From positions 1 through 28,857 of the forward strand of contig CAZTMA010000058.1 in the NCBI GenBank assembly GCA_964614645.1: a DNA stretch of 28,857 bases, given 5' to 3'. Numbering within the stretch: the stretch's first letter is position 1; every line of letters begins with the position of its first letter. Position numbers and translations under genes: made by a program. Positions 14,740 through 22,981 of this stretch are shown piece by piece. The notes beneath the pieces are model-generated. The model saw nothing but the letters and a program-made list of their open reading frames with translations. It had not been told where the DNA came from and ran no database searches. Source of the stretch: MWBF01 sp964614645 (GTDB lineage: Bacteria; Chloroflexota; Anaerolineae; CG2-30-64-16).

Positions 14740-17005
14740 GCCCCACCACATACGCGGTCACCGACCGCCACGCAACCGTCGCGCCTGTCAGGCTGCCGCG
14801 GTACAGCCGCTCGACTGCGGCAATCTCGTCCGCATCCAGCGCGGCCGCGAGCCGCTGCACGTAGCTGGGCCGTTCACCCGCCCCTGCACCAACGGCAGTC
14901 CCTGCCGCCATGAACCACCGATCCAGCAGCGCAGGGCCGATACGCGCATCCGCGAGGGTCTCCACCGGCTCCACCCGCACGTCGGCCAGCCCTGCGGCCT
15001 CCAGCAGCGCGGCCAGGTCTGCTGCCGTCCAGTTGACGAGCGGGTCGGCAGGGTCGGTGTAGATGGCTTCCTCCGCCGCCGTTACCTTTGCGGCAAGCGC
15101 CGCGTCCAGCCGCGCCAGGTCCACCAGCGCGTAGAGCCGCTGCGTCTCCCGCGGGAGGGGCTCGGCCAGGCTGAGCGTGCCGCCGGCGGCCAGCAGGCCC
15201 GCCAACACCTGCGCGACAGCCGCCTTGTCCGGCGCCGCGGCCAGCGCGCTGCGGCCGATGATCGCATCGAAGCGCACGGTCGCCTCGTCGCGCAACTCCA
15301 ACAGCTCGGGCAGTTCCTCCACGCGGCCCTGCAGCACGACCGGCCGCTCGACCTGCGAGAGCCGCGCGACCATCTCCCTCAGCGCCGCGGCTTCCTCTGC
15401 GTTCGGCGTCAGCATCCACGCGCCGCCCTCCGGCGCGCGGCGCAGCGCCTCCCACGTCAGCAGGCCCGTGCCTGCGTTGATGTCCAGCACGAGGCTGTGC
15501 CGCTGGAGCCGCGCGGCCTCGATGACCCGGTCGCGCAGTGTGGCCAGCCTATCCCCTGCGCCGCTGATGACGCGCGCGAGCCAGCGGTCGCGTTCACCGG
15601 CAACCAAGTTGCCGGTGAACGTTAACGTCTCGGTCGCGCCGAAGCCCTCCCCGCCTTCCAGCATCGCGGCCAGCTGCGCCTCGCGGCGGCGCGCAACCTC
15701 GTCTTTGATGCGCGCCTCGTAGCCCAGGCCACCCGGCTGGTAGAAGACGCGGCCCTGCAGCGCGTCGGGGAGATACTGCTGCGCGACCCAGTGGTCACGG
15801 TACGCGTGCGGATAGAGATAGCCCTCGCCGTGGCCGAATCCCTCTTTGTCGCGGTTCGCGTCGCGCAGGTGTGCGGGGATCTCGGCCTCGCGTTCCTGCT
15901 CGACCACGCCGAGCGCATCAAAAAACGCGAAGCCGGAGTTGCTCTTGGGCGCGGTCGCCAGATACAGCGCGGCCTCCGCCAGGTGGAAGCGGCCCTCGGG
16001 CATCCCGACGTACTCGAACGCCTGCGCGCACGTCATCACGACCTGCAGCGCGTGCGGGTCGGCCAGCCCCACGTCCTCGCCCGCGAAAACAATCATCCGC
16101 CGGAAGATAAAGCGCGGTTCCTCCCCTGCGTAGACCATGCGCGCCATCCAGTAGAGGGCCGCGTCGGGGTCCGACCCGCGCAGGCTCTTGATGAACGCGC
16201 TGATGGTGTCGTAATGGACGTCGCCCTCTTTGTCGTAGAGCACCGCGCGGCGCTGGATGGACTCCTCCGCGACGGCCAGATCGATACGGATCACGCCATC
16301 CGGGTCCGGCTCGGTCGTCTCCACGGCCAGCTCCAGCGCGTTCAGCACCCCGCGCGCGTCGCCGTTCGCCACATCGACCAGGTGCGCCAGTGCGTCGCCG
16401 GCGAGCTGCACGTTGAGCTTGCCGTACCCGCGCTCCGGGTCGGCCAGCGCCTGCCGCGCGACCGCGTACAGGTCCGCCTCGGTCAGCGGCTTGAGCTGAA
16501 AGATACGGCTGCGGCTGACGAGCGCCTTGTTGACCTCGAAGTAGGGGTTCTCGGTCGTCGCGCCGATGAGGATGACCGTGCCGTTCTCCACCCAGGGGAG
16601 CAGCGCGTCCTGTTGCGCCTTGTTGAAGCGGTGCACCTCGTCCACGAAGAGGATGGTGCGCTGGCCGAACTGGCCGCGGCGCTCCTGCGCCTCTGCGATG
16701 GCCTGGCGGATCTCGTTGACGCCGGCCAGCACTGCGTTGATGGCGATGAAGTGGCCGCGCGTCGTATTCGCGATGACGCGTGCGAGGGTCGTCTTGCCCG
16801 TGCCGGGCGGGCCGTAGAAGATGACCGAGCTAATCTGGTCCGCCTGGATGGCGCGACGCAGCAGGCGGCCCGGCCCGACGATATGCGCCTGGCCGATAAA
16901 CTCGTCCAGCGTGCGCGGCCGCATGCGCGCGGCGAGCGGCGCTTCCTTCTCGGTCAGCTCCGTGCGCCGCGCGGCAAAGAGGTCAGTCCCCGTCTTCTTG
17001 GGCAT
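14729..17005 (-). CDS. rarA: RarA/MgsA-type AAA+ ATPase fused to a methyltransferase-like domain
   Basis: 758 residues. Residues 1-450 are a full RarA (replication-associated recombination/WRNIP1 family): FYGPPGTGKTT (63-73, Walker A), ILFVDEVHRFNKAQQDALLP (118-137, Walker B), GATTENPYFEVN (148-159), and the C-terminal tetramerisation part ending at YLPDALQGRVFYQP. RarA acts at stalled replication forks and on single-stranded DNA-binding protein. From about 460 to the end is a second domain with VLDINAGTGLLTWEAL (506-521), like motif I of SAM-dependent methyltransferases. From memory, a RarA/unknown-domain fusion of this type is a recognised model in cyanobacteria (PRK13341). No ribosome binding site; a -10 sits 6 nt before the ATG. 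Confidence 0.93.
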   Translation of the reverse strand: MPKKTGTDLFAARRTELTEKEAPLAARMRPRTLDEFIGQAHIVGPGRLLRRAIQADQISSVIFYGPPGTGKTTLARVIANTTRGHFIAINAVLAGVNEIRQAIAEAQERRGQFGQRTILFVDEVHRFNKAQQDALLPWVENGTVILIGATTENPYFEVNKALVSRSRIFQLKPLTEADLYAVARQALADPERGYGKLNVQLAGDALAHLVDVANGDARGVLNALELAVETTEPDPDGVIRIDLAVAEESIQRRAVLYDKEGDVHYDTISAFIKSLRGSDPDAALYWMARMVYAGEEPRFIFRRMIVFAGEDVGLADPHALQVVMTCAQAFEYVGMPEGRFHLAEAALYLATAPKSNSGFAFFDALGVVEQEREAEIPAHLRDANRDKEGFGHGEGYLYPHAYRDHWVAQQYLPDALQGRVFYQPGGLGYEARIKDEVARRREAQLAAMLEGGEGFGATETLTFTGNLVAGERDRWLARVISGAGDRLATLRDRVIEAARLQRHSLVLDINAGTGLLTWEALRRAPEGGAWMLTPNAEEAAALREMVARLSQVERPVVLQGRVEELPELLELRDEATVRFDAIIGRSALAAAPDKAAVAQVLAGLLAAGGTLSLAEPLPRETQRLYALVDLARLDAALAAKVTAAEEAIYTDPADPLVNWTAADLAALLEAAGLADVRVEPVETLADARIGPALLDRWFMAAGTAVGAGAGERPSYVQRLAAALDADEIAAVERLYRGSLTGATVAWRSVTAYVVGRGN

Positions 17006-17011
17006 GCGGTG

Positions 17012-17040
17012 ATTCTAGCACAAAGACGTGACAAGGTGAA
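17012..17040 (-). promoter_or_regulatory. Candidate promoter of the rarA fusion gene
   Basis: Minus strand: TTCACC (plus 17035-17040, four of six matches), a 17-nt spacer, TAGAAT (plus 17012-17017) with TG upstream (TGCTAGAAT). The start would fall at the ATG, giving a leaderless mRNA. The -35 is supplied by the octamer array. Confidence 0.45.
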
Positions 17041-17155
17041 GAGGTGACAAGGTGAAGACGTGACAAGGTGAAGAGGTGACGGGGTGATGGGGTGATGGGG
17101 TGACGGGGTGAAGAGGTGACGGGGTGACGGGGTGATGGGGTGATGGGGTGAGGAG
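17028..17155. repeat. Array of sixteen phased 8-bp units
   Basis: Exactly sixteen 8-mers beginning GTGA run without a phase slip. Variants are GTGACAAG, GTGAAGAG, GTGACGGG, GTGATGGG and single others. The array lies between dnaE and rarA and runs into a 9-bp hairpin whose first base is the last base of the array. Any reading frame through it (rich in Ser, Pro, His, Thr) is spurious. A related array occurs at 28761-28832. Confidence 0.95.
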
Positions 17156-17176
17156 CTTGCATCCTCAGATGCAAGC
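17155..17176. other. Hairpin ending the octamer array, CTCA loop (copy 1)
   Basis: GCTTGCATC (17155-17163), loop CTCA (17164-17167), GATGCAAGC (17168-17176): a perfect 9-bp stem. The inner five pairs and loop are identical to the hairpin at 28833-28854, while the outer four positions differ (CTT versus TGC after a shared G) yet pair in both. It lies 67 nt past the dnaE stop codon. Without a T-run it is not a standard terminator. Confidence 0.9.
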
Positions 17177-17243
17177 GGCACCATAGGTGACAAGGGTCGA
17201 GGCTTGAGCCGGTGAGGTGGGCTATACGCAGTCAGCGCGCGGC

Positions 17244-20200
17244 TCAGGCCCGAGCGACCGGGGTGATGCTCTCGGCCTGCAGCCAATGGCCGCCCGATTC
17301 GTCCCTGGCGAGGCGGCCAGCCACGATGAGCGGCTGCCAGGGAGCCGGCGCCTTGCTACCCTTGCCCGCGCGCACCTGGATGAAGGTGTCGCCGTCGCTC
17401 AGGAAGAAGCCCGGCCCGCCCGGCCAGCCGGGGAGCCGGACGCCCGCGACGGTGACGCTCTGCTGCGCGGTGAAGGGGAGGCGGCGCAGCGGGATGGGTT
17501 CCGCGGGCAGGTCGCGCAGCCGGTCCGCCACCAGCGCGAGCGGGTGGACGCTGACCGGCCAGCCCAACAGCTCCTGCTCCCAGGCCAGCCGGTCCGCAGC
17601 GGACTCCGCCGGCACGTCGGGCAGGCCGAAGTCGAAGGCCAGCTGGCGTGCACCGCCCCCGCGACGCACCTCCCCGGCCTCCGCACGGAGGCTGGCGCGG
17701 TTCGGGCCCAGCCCATCCAGCGCGCCGCAGCGCACCAGGTGGTCGACCTCCTTCGGCTGGAGCTCCTCCACCCGCGCCAGCAGGTCGCGCACGCTGTCGA
17801 ACGGGCCGGCCTGCCGCGCGTCGCAGATGGCCGCGGCGCTGCTCTGCCGCAGGTCGCGCACCTGACCCAGCCCCATGTACAGCACGGGACCATCCGCAGC
17901 ATCGACCAGGGTGAAGGCCGGGCCGCTGTAGTTGACGTGGGGCGGGTGCAGGCGGATGCCGAGGCGCACGGCTTCCGCCGCATAGATCACCGGGTGGTGA
18001 AAGCCGCCATAGTCCGCCAGCCGCGCGCAGAGGAACTCGGCGGGGTAGTGCGCCTTCAGATAGGCAGACCGGTAGCTGACGTCCGCGTACGCGGTCGCGT
18101 GGCCCTGGTTGAAGCCGTAGCCCGCAAAGGGGATGATCTGCTCCCATAGCTTGCGCGCCTGGGTCTCGGTGAACCCCTGACCCAGGGGCGGTGGCCGCAT
18201 GCAGCCCGAGACGAACTGCTCCTGCACCGCGGCCATCTCCGCCTGCCCGAAGTGGCTCATCCCGCGACGAATCTGGTCGGCCTGCTCCCAGCTCAGCCCC
18301 GCGACCTCCGTGGCAATCCGCAGCACCTGTTCCTGGAAGATGAGCACCCCCTTCGTCACGCCGAGGATGGGCTTGAGCGCAGGATGCAGGTAGGTGACGG
18401 CCTCCTTGCCCAGGTAACGGCGGACGAAGGTGTCGGCCATGCCGCCCATCGCGGGGCCGGGCTTGAAGAACGCATTCGCGATGGCAAGGTCGCGCACAGA
18501 GCGTGCCCTGAGCCTGCGGAGCGTCCGCTGGGCGCCGTCGGACTCGCACTGGAACACGCCGATGGTCTCCCCCCGCTCGATCAGGTCGCCGGTCGCCGCG
18601 TCGTTCAGCGGGATCGCATCCAGCCGGAAGCCGGGGTCGCGGCCCGCGCGCACGAGGGCCGCGGTGTCGGCCAGCACGGTCAGCGCACGGATGCCCAGCA
18701 GGTCCATCTTGGGCAGGCCGATGGCCTCCACGTCGCCGTGCTCGAATTGGGTGATGAGGAACCCCTTCGGCGCCCACTGCACCGGCACGACGTCGGTCAG
18801 CGGGCCGGGCGTGACGACCGCGCCGCCCGGGTGGACGCTCAGGTGGTCCGGCTGGCCGACCAGCGCGGCGGCCGCGGTCACGACCTCGCGCAGGCGGGCC
18901 TCCGGGATATCCTCCAGCACGTCCTCCATCGTGCGGCGGTCGCGGCGCCGGGGGTCGGGGTGCCATCGGTGTGGCATGAGCGCGACCAGCCGGTCGATCT
19001 CGGCCTCGCTCAGCCCGTAAGCCTTGCCCGTCTCGCGGACGGCCGACTGGGGGCGCATCGTGCTGACCGTGCCGACAAGCGCCATGCGGTCCGCGCCGAA
19101 CGTCTCGCGCAGGTGGGCCAGCACCTCGTCGCGGCGGCGGCTGCAGAAGTCGAGGTCGATGTCGGGCGGATTGGCGCGCGCTGGGTTGAGGAAGCGCTCG
19201 AAGAGCAGGCCGTGTTCCAGCGGGTCCACCGTCGTGATGCCCGTGCAGTAGGCGACCAGCGAGTTGGCAACGCTGCCGCGCGTGCTGACCAGGATGTCGT
19301 GCTCGCGCGCGAAGCGGACGATGTCGGAGACGATGAGGAAGAGCGGCGCGTAGCCGTGGCGCGCGATGGCGCCCAGCTCGTGCTCCAGCCGGCCGCGCGC
19401 AGCCGGCCGCGCCTCTTCGGCCGGATACTGCACGAGGAGCCCCTCGCCCGCGCGGGCGGCCAGTGCGTCGTCGGGGGTCTGGCCAGGCGGCAGCGCCAGG
19501 CTGGGCCAGATGGGCCGGCCATCCGGCAGCACGTCGCCGCAGCGCGCGGCGACCTCTCCGGCCCGCTCCACTGCGTCAGGATAGGCCGCGAAACGCTCTT
19601 GCACTTCCCCGGCAGACAGCCAGCAGGGGGCCGGCGGCTCAGGGGCATCCGCGCGCGGGGCCGGGAGCAGCCGGTTCTCGCGGATGGCCGCGAGCAACGC
19701 CAGCTTCGGGCCTTCGTCCGCCTCCAGACAGTAGACCGGCTGCACTGCGACCGGCGGCAGCCCCAGGCGGCGGCCCAGAGCGACGACCTCCGCCGCAATC
19801 TGCTCGTCGCCCGGCTCGTGCAGCTCGATGGCCAGGTACGCCCGGTCGTCGAAGATGCCGGCCAGCCTCCCGGCGTACCGCTGCGCCGCGGAGAGGTCGC
19901 CGGCGCGCAGAAAACGCTCGATCCAGCCCGCGCGCCCCCCGCTCATGCAGAGCAGTCCCTCGTGGTGCGCGGCGATGTCTTCCCAGGCCAGGCCCTGGCT
20001 GGCCAGCAGCGCCCGGTCCGGGCTGCCCTGGATGCGCGAGGAGAGACGGCACAGCGAGCGGTAGCCGGCCGGGTCGACGGCGAGCAGCACGAGCTGGCCC
20101 GGCCCGGCAGACTCCGTGCCCGGTGCGCCCGTCCAATCCGGCGGCGCAGACACGCCGACCGTCATGCCGATGATGGGCTGCACCCTGCGCCGGCGGCACG

Positions 20201-20363
20201 CAGCGGCAAAGGCGACCGCACCGTACAGCGCGTTCGTGTCGGCGAGCGCGAGGTGCGTCATGCCGTCCGCCGCGGCGCGGTCGGCCAGTTGGGTCACAGA
20301 GGGGGTCGCGGCCAGGAGCGTGAAGTGCGAGTGTGTCTCGAGATGGGTGAACGTGAACGTCAT
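17244..20363 (-). CDS. dnaE: DnaE-family DNA polymerase III alpha subunit, short form
   Basis: 1039 residues, shorter than the 1150-1200 of a replicative DnaE and close to DnaE2/ImuC-type translesion polymerases. An N-terminal PHP domain (1-280) begins LETHSHFTLLAATPSVTQLA; the usual second motif DHG is DTN (42-44), so metal binding is probably altered. Polymerase catalytic aspartates are present: D401 and D403 in NPPDIDLDFCSRRR, and D554 in PKMDLLGIRALTVL. GVLIFQEQVLRIATEVAGLS and YGFNQGHATAYADVSY are typical of the family. The C-terminus ends in a short OB-like region, and no extended tau-binding tail is seen. ATG at 20363 with GGGAG four bases upstream; 20 nt after the putative nucleotidyltransferase gene. 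Likely error-prone, by length and context. Confidence 0.9.
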   Translation of the reverse strand: MTFTFTHLETHSHFTLLAATPSVTQLADRAAADGMTHLALADTNALYGAVAFAAACRRRRVQPIIGMTVGVSAPPDWTGAPGTESAGPGQLVLLAVDPAGYRSLCRLSSRIQGSPDRALLASQGLAWEDIAAHHEGLLCMSGGRAGWIERFLRAGDLSAAQRYAGRLAGIFDDRAYLAIELHEPGDEQIAAEVVALGRRLGLPPVAVQPVYCLEADEGPKLALLAAIRENRLLPAPRADAPEPPAPCWLSAGEVQERFAAYPDAVERAGEVAARCGDVLPDGRPIWPSLALPPGQTPDDALAARAGEGLLVQYPAEEARPAARGRLEHELGAIARHGYAPLFLIVSDIVRFAREHDILVSTRGSVANSLVAYCTGITTVDPLEHGLLFERFLNPARANPPDIDLDFCSRRRDEVLAHLRETFGADRMALVGTVSTMRPQSAVRETGKAYGLSEAEIDRLVALMPHRWHPDPRRRDRRTMEDVLEDIPEARLREVVTAAAALVGQPDHLSVHPGGAVVTPGPLTDVVPVQWAPKGFLITQFEHGDVEAIGLPKMDLLGIRALTVLADTAALVRAGRDPGFRLDAIPLNDAATGDLIERGETIGVFQCESDGAQRTLRRLRARSVRDLAIANAFFKPGPAMGGMADTFVRRYLGKEAVTYLHPALKPILGVTKGVLIFQEQVLRIATEVAGLSWEQADQIRRGMSHFGQAEMAAVQEQFVSGCMRPPPLGQGFTETQARKLWEQIIPFAGYGFNQGHATAYADVSYRSAYLKAHYPAEFLCARLADYGGFHHPVIYAAEAVRLGIRLHPPHVNYSGPAFTLVDAADGPVLYMGLGQVRDLRQSSAAAICDARQAGPFDSVRDLLARVEELQPKEVDHLVRCGALDGLGPNRASLRAEAGEVRRGGGARQLAFDFGLPDVPAESAADRLAWEQELLGWPVSVHPLALVADRLRDLPAEPIPLRRLPFTAQQSVTVAGVRLPGWPGGPGFFLSDGDTFIQVRAGKGSKAPAPWQPLIVAGRLARDESGGHWLQAESITPVARA

Positions 20364-20383
20364 AAGCTCCCGGCCGTGTCACA

Positions 20384-21706
20384 TCAGGTGCTGAACTGCT
20401 CCATGTAGTCCCGGATCTGGGGTAGCGCCACCAGGCGGTCATGGAAGAAGTTGTTGACGATATTGGCGAGCTGCTGGCGGGCGGCCTCCGCCTCCCAGGT
20501 CAGCGTCTCTCCCGATTGTTGGCGGCCGATCAGGTCACGCACCGTCAACAGGCGGCGCACCAGGTCGTTTTCCTGGTCTCCTTCGAGGGTGCGGACCACT
20601 GTCAGGATCAGCTGGTCGGTCTGCGCCTCGATCTGCTCGAGCGGGATGCTCTCTGTGCCCGCCTGGTTGGTGTCATCGAGCGTGCGGATGAGCGACCAGA
20701 CCTGGTAGAGCAGGCTGGCCGGTTCATCGAACAGTTCGCGGATGAAGGCCGCCTCCGCATAGCGCCCCGTCAGGCGGAAGATATTATACATCCGCTTGGC
20801 CGCCTTGCCGTAGTTCAGGTCTTTCGTCAGGTACTTGCGGACCTCGCGCTCCAGTGCTTCGACATAATCATCCAACGCGTCCGCAGAAACGTGGCGGCTC
20901 AGCTTGGTAAAGATCGGGATGGACTCCGCTTCCAGGTAGACTTCCTGGAAGTAGGGGTCCAGATAGCCGTCGAGCGGCTGGATGCTGCCGTCGGGTGCTT
21001 CCCAGGTCACATCGAGCATGTTGCTTGCATTCGCGAGGCGGCGGCGCACGGGGTCGAGCACCACCCAGTCCAACTTGCACCAGCCCGGCTCCGCAGCGGC
21101 GTCCTCCCAACGGATGACAACGCGTGAGCCGTTCATGCGCACGCCTTCGATCTCGCCAGCCTCGATCTGGTGTGGCTCCCAGGCAATCGGTGCGCCGGCC
21201 TTGCAGCGCCGCCCGTCAACGATGACGTCCAGCGGATAGGAGCCGAACTTGACTTCGATGAGCTGTGCGCCGGGGACGCGGCGCGTGGAGAGCGCCTTAT
21301 CGCGCATGAGCCGGGCCAGCGTGGTGCAGGCTTCGGCGCGCGTTGCCGCGTGGATGTTGACCCGCTCGAAATAGTCGCAGTCGCCCGGATAGGTCTGCAC
21401 CTTCGACTGGGCTGCGGAGCCGGACAGCGCCAGCGCAGTCTCGACTCCTGGCTCATCCTTGAACTCCACCAGGCGGCCCACCTCCCGGAAGTAGGCCAGT
21501 TGCTCCTCGCTGAAGTCCAGCATGACGACGCGATGGCCGAACACGCCGGTGCGCTCGTCCACCTGCACCTGGTCCCCCGTCTTCGTCGCAGCAATGGCCG
21601 TGAGCCACTGCAGCGCCTCCTCGCGGTTCAGTTCGACGCCCATCTGCTGGGCCGCATCCAGAATCGTCTGGAACTGCTGTTCGGCGGGTGAGATTGTTTC
21701 GGTCAT
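20384..21706 (-). CDS. Putative nucleotidyltransferase-fold protein, unknown role
   Basis: 440 residues; not recognised with certainty. The stretch ALSGSAAQSKVQTYPGDCDY (93-112) has the GS...DxD pattern of the polymerase-beta-like nucleotidyltransferase fold: Gly96-Ser97, then Asp109 and Asp111. A possible third carboxylate is Glu151 in LIEVKFG. The C-terminal 180 residues are predicted helical (YVEALEREVRKYLTKDLNYG at about 284-303), consistent with a helical cap. No membrane segment or signal peptide. The ATG at 21706 has GGAGG four bases upstream. Its stop lies 20 nt before dnaE, so the two are probably one operon, hinting at a nucleic-acid or nucleotide role. That inference rests on one motif. 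Confidence 0.75.
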   Translation of the reverse strand: MTETISPAEQQFQTILDAAQQMGVELNREEALQWLTAIAATKTGDQVQVDERTGVFGHRVVMLDFSEEQLAYFREVGRLVEFKDEPGVETALALSGSAAQSKVQTYPGDCDYFERVNIHAATRAEACTTLARLMRDKALSTRRVPGAQLIEVKFGSYPLDVIVDGRRCKAGAPIAWEPHQIEAGEIEGVRMNGSRVVIRWEDAAAEPGWCKLDWVVLDPVRRRLANASNMLDVTWEAPDGSIQPLDGYLDPYFQEVYLEAESIPIFTKLSRHVSADALDDYVEALEREVRKYLTKDLNYGKAAKRMYNIFRLTGRYAEAAFIRELFDEPASLLYQVWSLIRTLDDTNQAGTESIPLEQIEAQTDQLILTVVRTLEGDQENDLVRRLLTVRDLIGRQQSGETLTWEAEAARQQLANIVNNFFHDRLVALPQIRDYMEQFST

Positions 21707-21741
21707 GGGGCCTCCGGGTCTTGAAAGAAGGTCGCGTCACG

Positions 21742-21761
21742 GCCCCGCAAGCTCTCGGGGC
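21742..21761. other. GC-rich stem-loop in the gap upstream of the nucleotidyltransferase gene
   Basis: GCCCCG (21742-21747) and CGGGGC (21756-21761) form a 6-bp stem with an 8-nt loop. It lies in the 140-bp gap between two minus-strand genes and has no T-run. It may end transcription of the upstream gene or lie in the leader of the downstream one. No convincing promoter was found in the gap. Confidence 0.4.
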
Positions 21762-21846
21762 GCAATGCGACTTACCTTACGCTCAGGAGACGGAGAGATC
21801 TGTAATGGAATTTGCAAACGCCGCGCCTGTGATGTAATGCACAGTG

Positions 21847-22878
21847 TCAGGGGATGGCTTGCGACGAATAGTCATCGATGCAGAACGGCCGCGCAGCATC
21901 GGCTGTCGCGACGAGGTAGTAGAGGTAACTCTCGCGCGAACCCGTCTGCTGCCCGCCCGCATTCGTATAGGTCCACGTCTCGACCTGCTCCAGCACCCAG
22001 CGTTCGTCGAGATCCTGGATGGCCGGCTGCACGTCGGTGATCGCATACTCGGCACTTACCGGCCGGTCGGCGCGTGCAGTGGTGCGCGCCAGGAACGTGC
22101 TGACCTTGCGCCACGCGTTCTCGCCGCAGAAGTAGACCTGCAGCGGCTCGCGCGCGGCATCCGGATTCTCAAGGAGTGCGACGAGCAGGTCGTTCGCCGC
22201 GACCATCACCTCGTCGATCTGCGCAGCGGGGTCGGGCGGAAGTTCTGTTGGCGTAGCCGTGGCTGTAGCCGTGGCAGTCGGCGCCGCTGTTGGCTCAGCC
22301 GTTGGCGTGGCTGTGGGCGGCTCCGGCGTTGGCGTAGACGTGGCGGTGGCGGGTGCAGTCGGGGAGGGAGTGATAGTAGGCGCGTCGGGCGGCGCCGCGG
22401 TGTGCGTCAACGTCGGCCGGACAGTGGCAGCCGCAGCCGGTGCGGTCGGCGAGGGAGTAGCGCGGGGCCGGGTGGCGGTGGCCGTAGCGACGACCGGCGT
22501 CGCGGCCTGCGCGACCGGCGTTCCGGCCGGCGGGAATGTGTGGCCCGCCGCAGTCCATGCGGCAGCGCCGGCTAGCGCCAGCAGCATCGCGCCGGCGAAC
22601 GCGGCAACCGTCATCCACGCGGTGCGGCTCTGCCCCAGCCGGGTCACGAACTGCCGCGCGGTCATCTCTTCCTGGAAGGCGGCATAGGCCAGCGGCACGG
22701 AGGCCAGCAGCGCGGCGAAGACCAACCCCACCGGCAGGCAGAGACGGATGTCCGGACGACCCCGGCTCAGGATGGCATACGCGATGGACAGGAGTGCCAG
22801 CCCGGCGAGAATCGCCAGGATGAGCAGCAGGCCGCGCAGCGGGCCGCCAGGGATGCGGGACTTTGGCGGGGGAAGCAT
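21847..22878 (-). CDS. Membrane protein with Thr/Pro/Ala-rich linker and small extracellular domain
   Basis: 343 residues from the ATG at 22878, with AGGAG six bases upstream; an in-frame TTG at 22884 abuts that site and is not used. Three hydrophobic helices at about 15-37, 45-68 and 87-111 anchor it. Residues about 118-222 are a low-complexity Ala/Thr/Pro linker (for example TATATATPTELPPDP). A C-terminal domain of about 120 residues follows, with two Cys (VYFCGENAW and ARPFCIDDY) that could form a disulphide if exported. No family recognised. TP-rich linkers of this kind are common in Chloroflexota surface proteins. Own promoter upstream, single-gene unit. Confidence 0.82.
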   Translation of the reverse strand: MLPPPKSRIPGGPLRGLLLILAILAGLALLSIAYAILSRGRPDIRLCLPVGLVFAALLASVPLAYAAFQEEMTARQFVTRLGQSRTAWMTVAAFAGAMLLALAGAAAWTAAGHTFPPAGTPVAQAATPVVATATATRPRATPSPTAPAAAATVRPTLTHTAAPPDAPTITPSPTAPATATSTPTPEPPTATPTAEPTAAPTATATATATPTELPPDPAAQIDEVMVAANDLLVALLENPDAAREPLQVYFCGENAWRKVSTFLARTTARADRPVSAEYAITDVQPAIQDLDERWVLEQVETWTYTNAGGQQTGSRESYLYYLVATADAARPFCIDDYSSQAIP

Positions 22879-22931
22879 GGGCAACTCCTGTCAGGCGCAA
22901 GGATTTGCCGCACGCGCTATGCGGCCCGGTG

Positions 22932-22960
22932 ATTATAATGTTGTACGCTTTATCGGGCAA
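22932..22960 (-). promoter_or_regulatory. Promoter of the Thr/Pro-linker membrane protein gene
   Basis: Minus strand: TTGCCC (plus 22955-22960), a 17-nt spacer, TATAAT (plus 22932-22937). Predicted leader of about 47 nt with a good ribosome binding site. It lies just past the end of the ABC transporter operon. Confidence 0.7.
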
Positions 22961-22981
22961 CTGGGGAGGCGGGGACCGCCC

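Noticed and set aside
17028..17176. CRISPR array
   Set aside because: Units are 8 bp, contiguous and without unique spacers, and no cas gene is present.
16954..17286. Open frames through the octamer array giving Ser/Pro/His/Thr-rich peptides
   Set aside because: They are produced only by the 8-bp repeat read in frame and have no start context.
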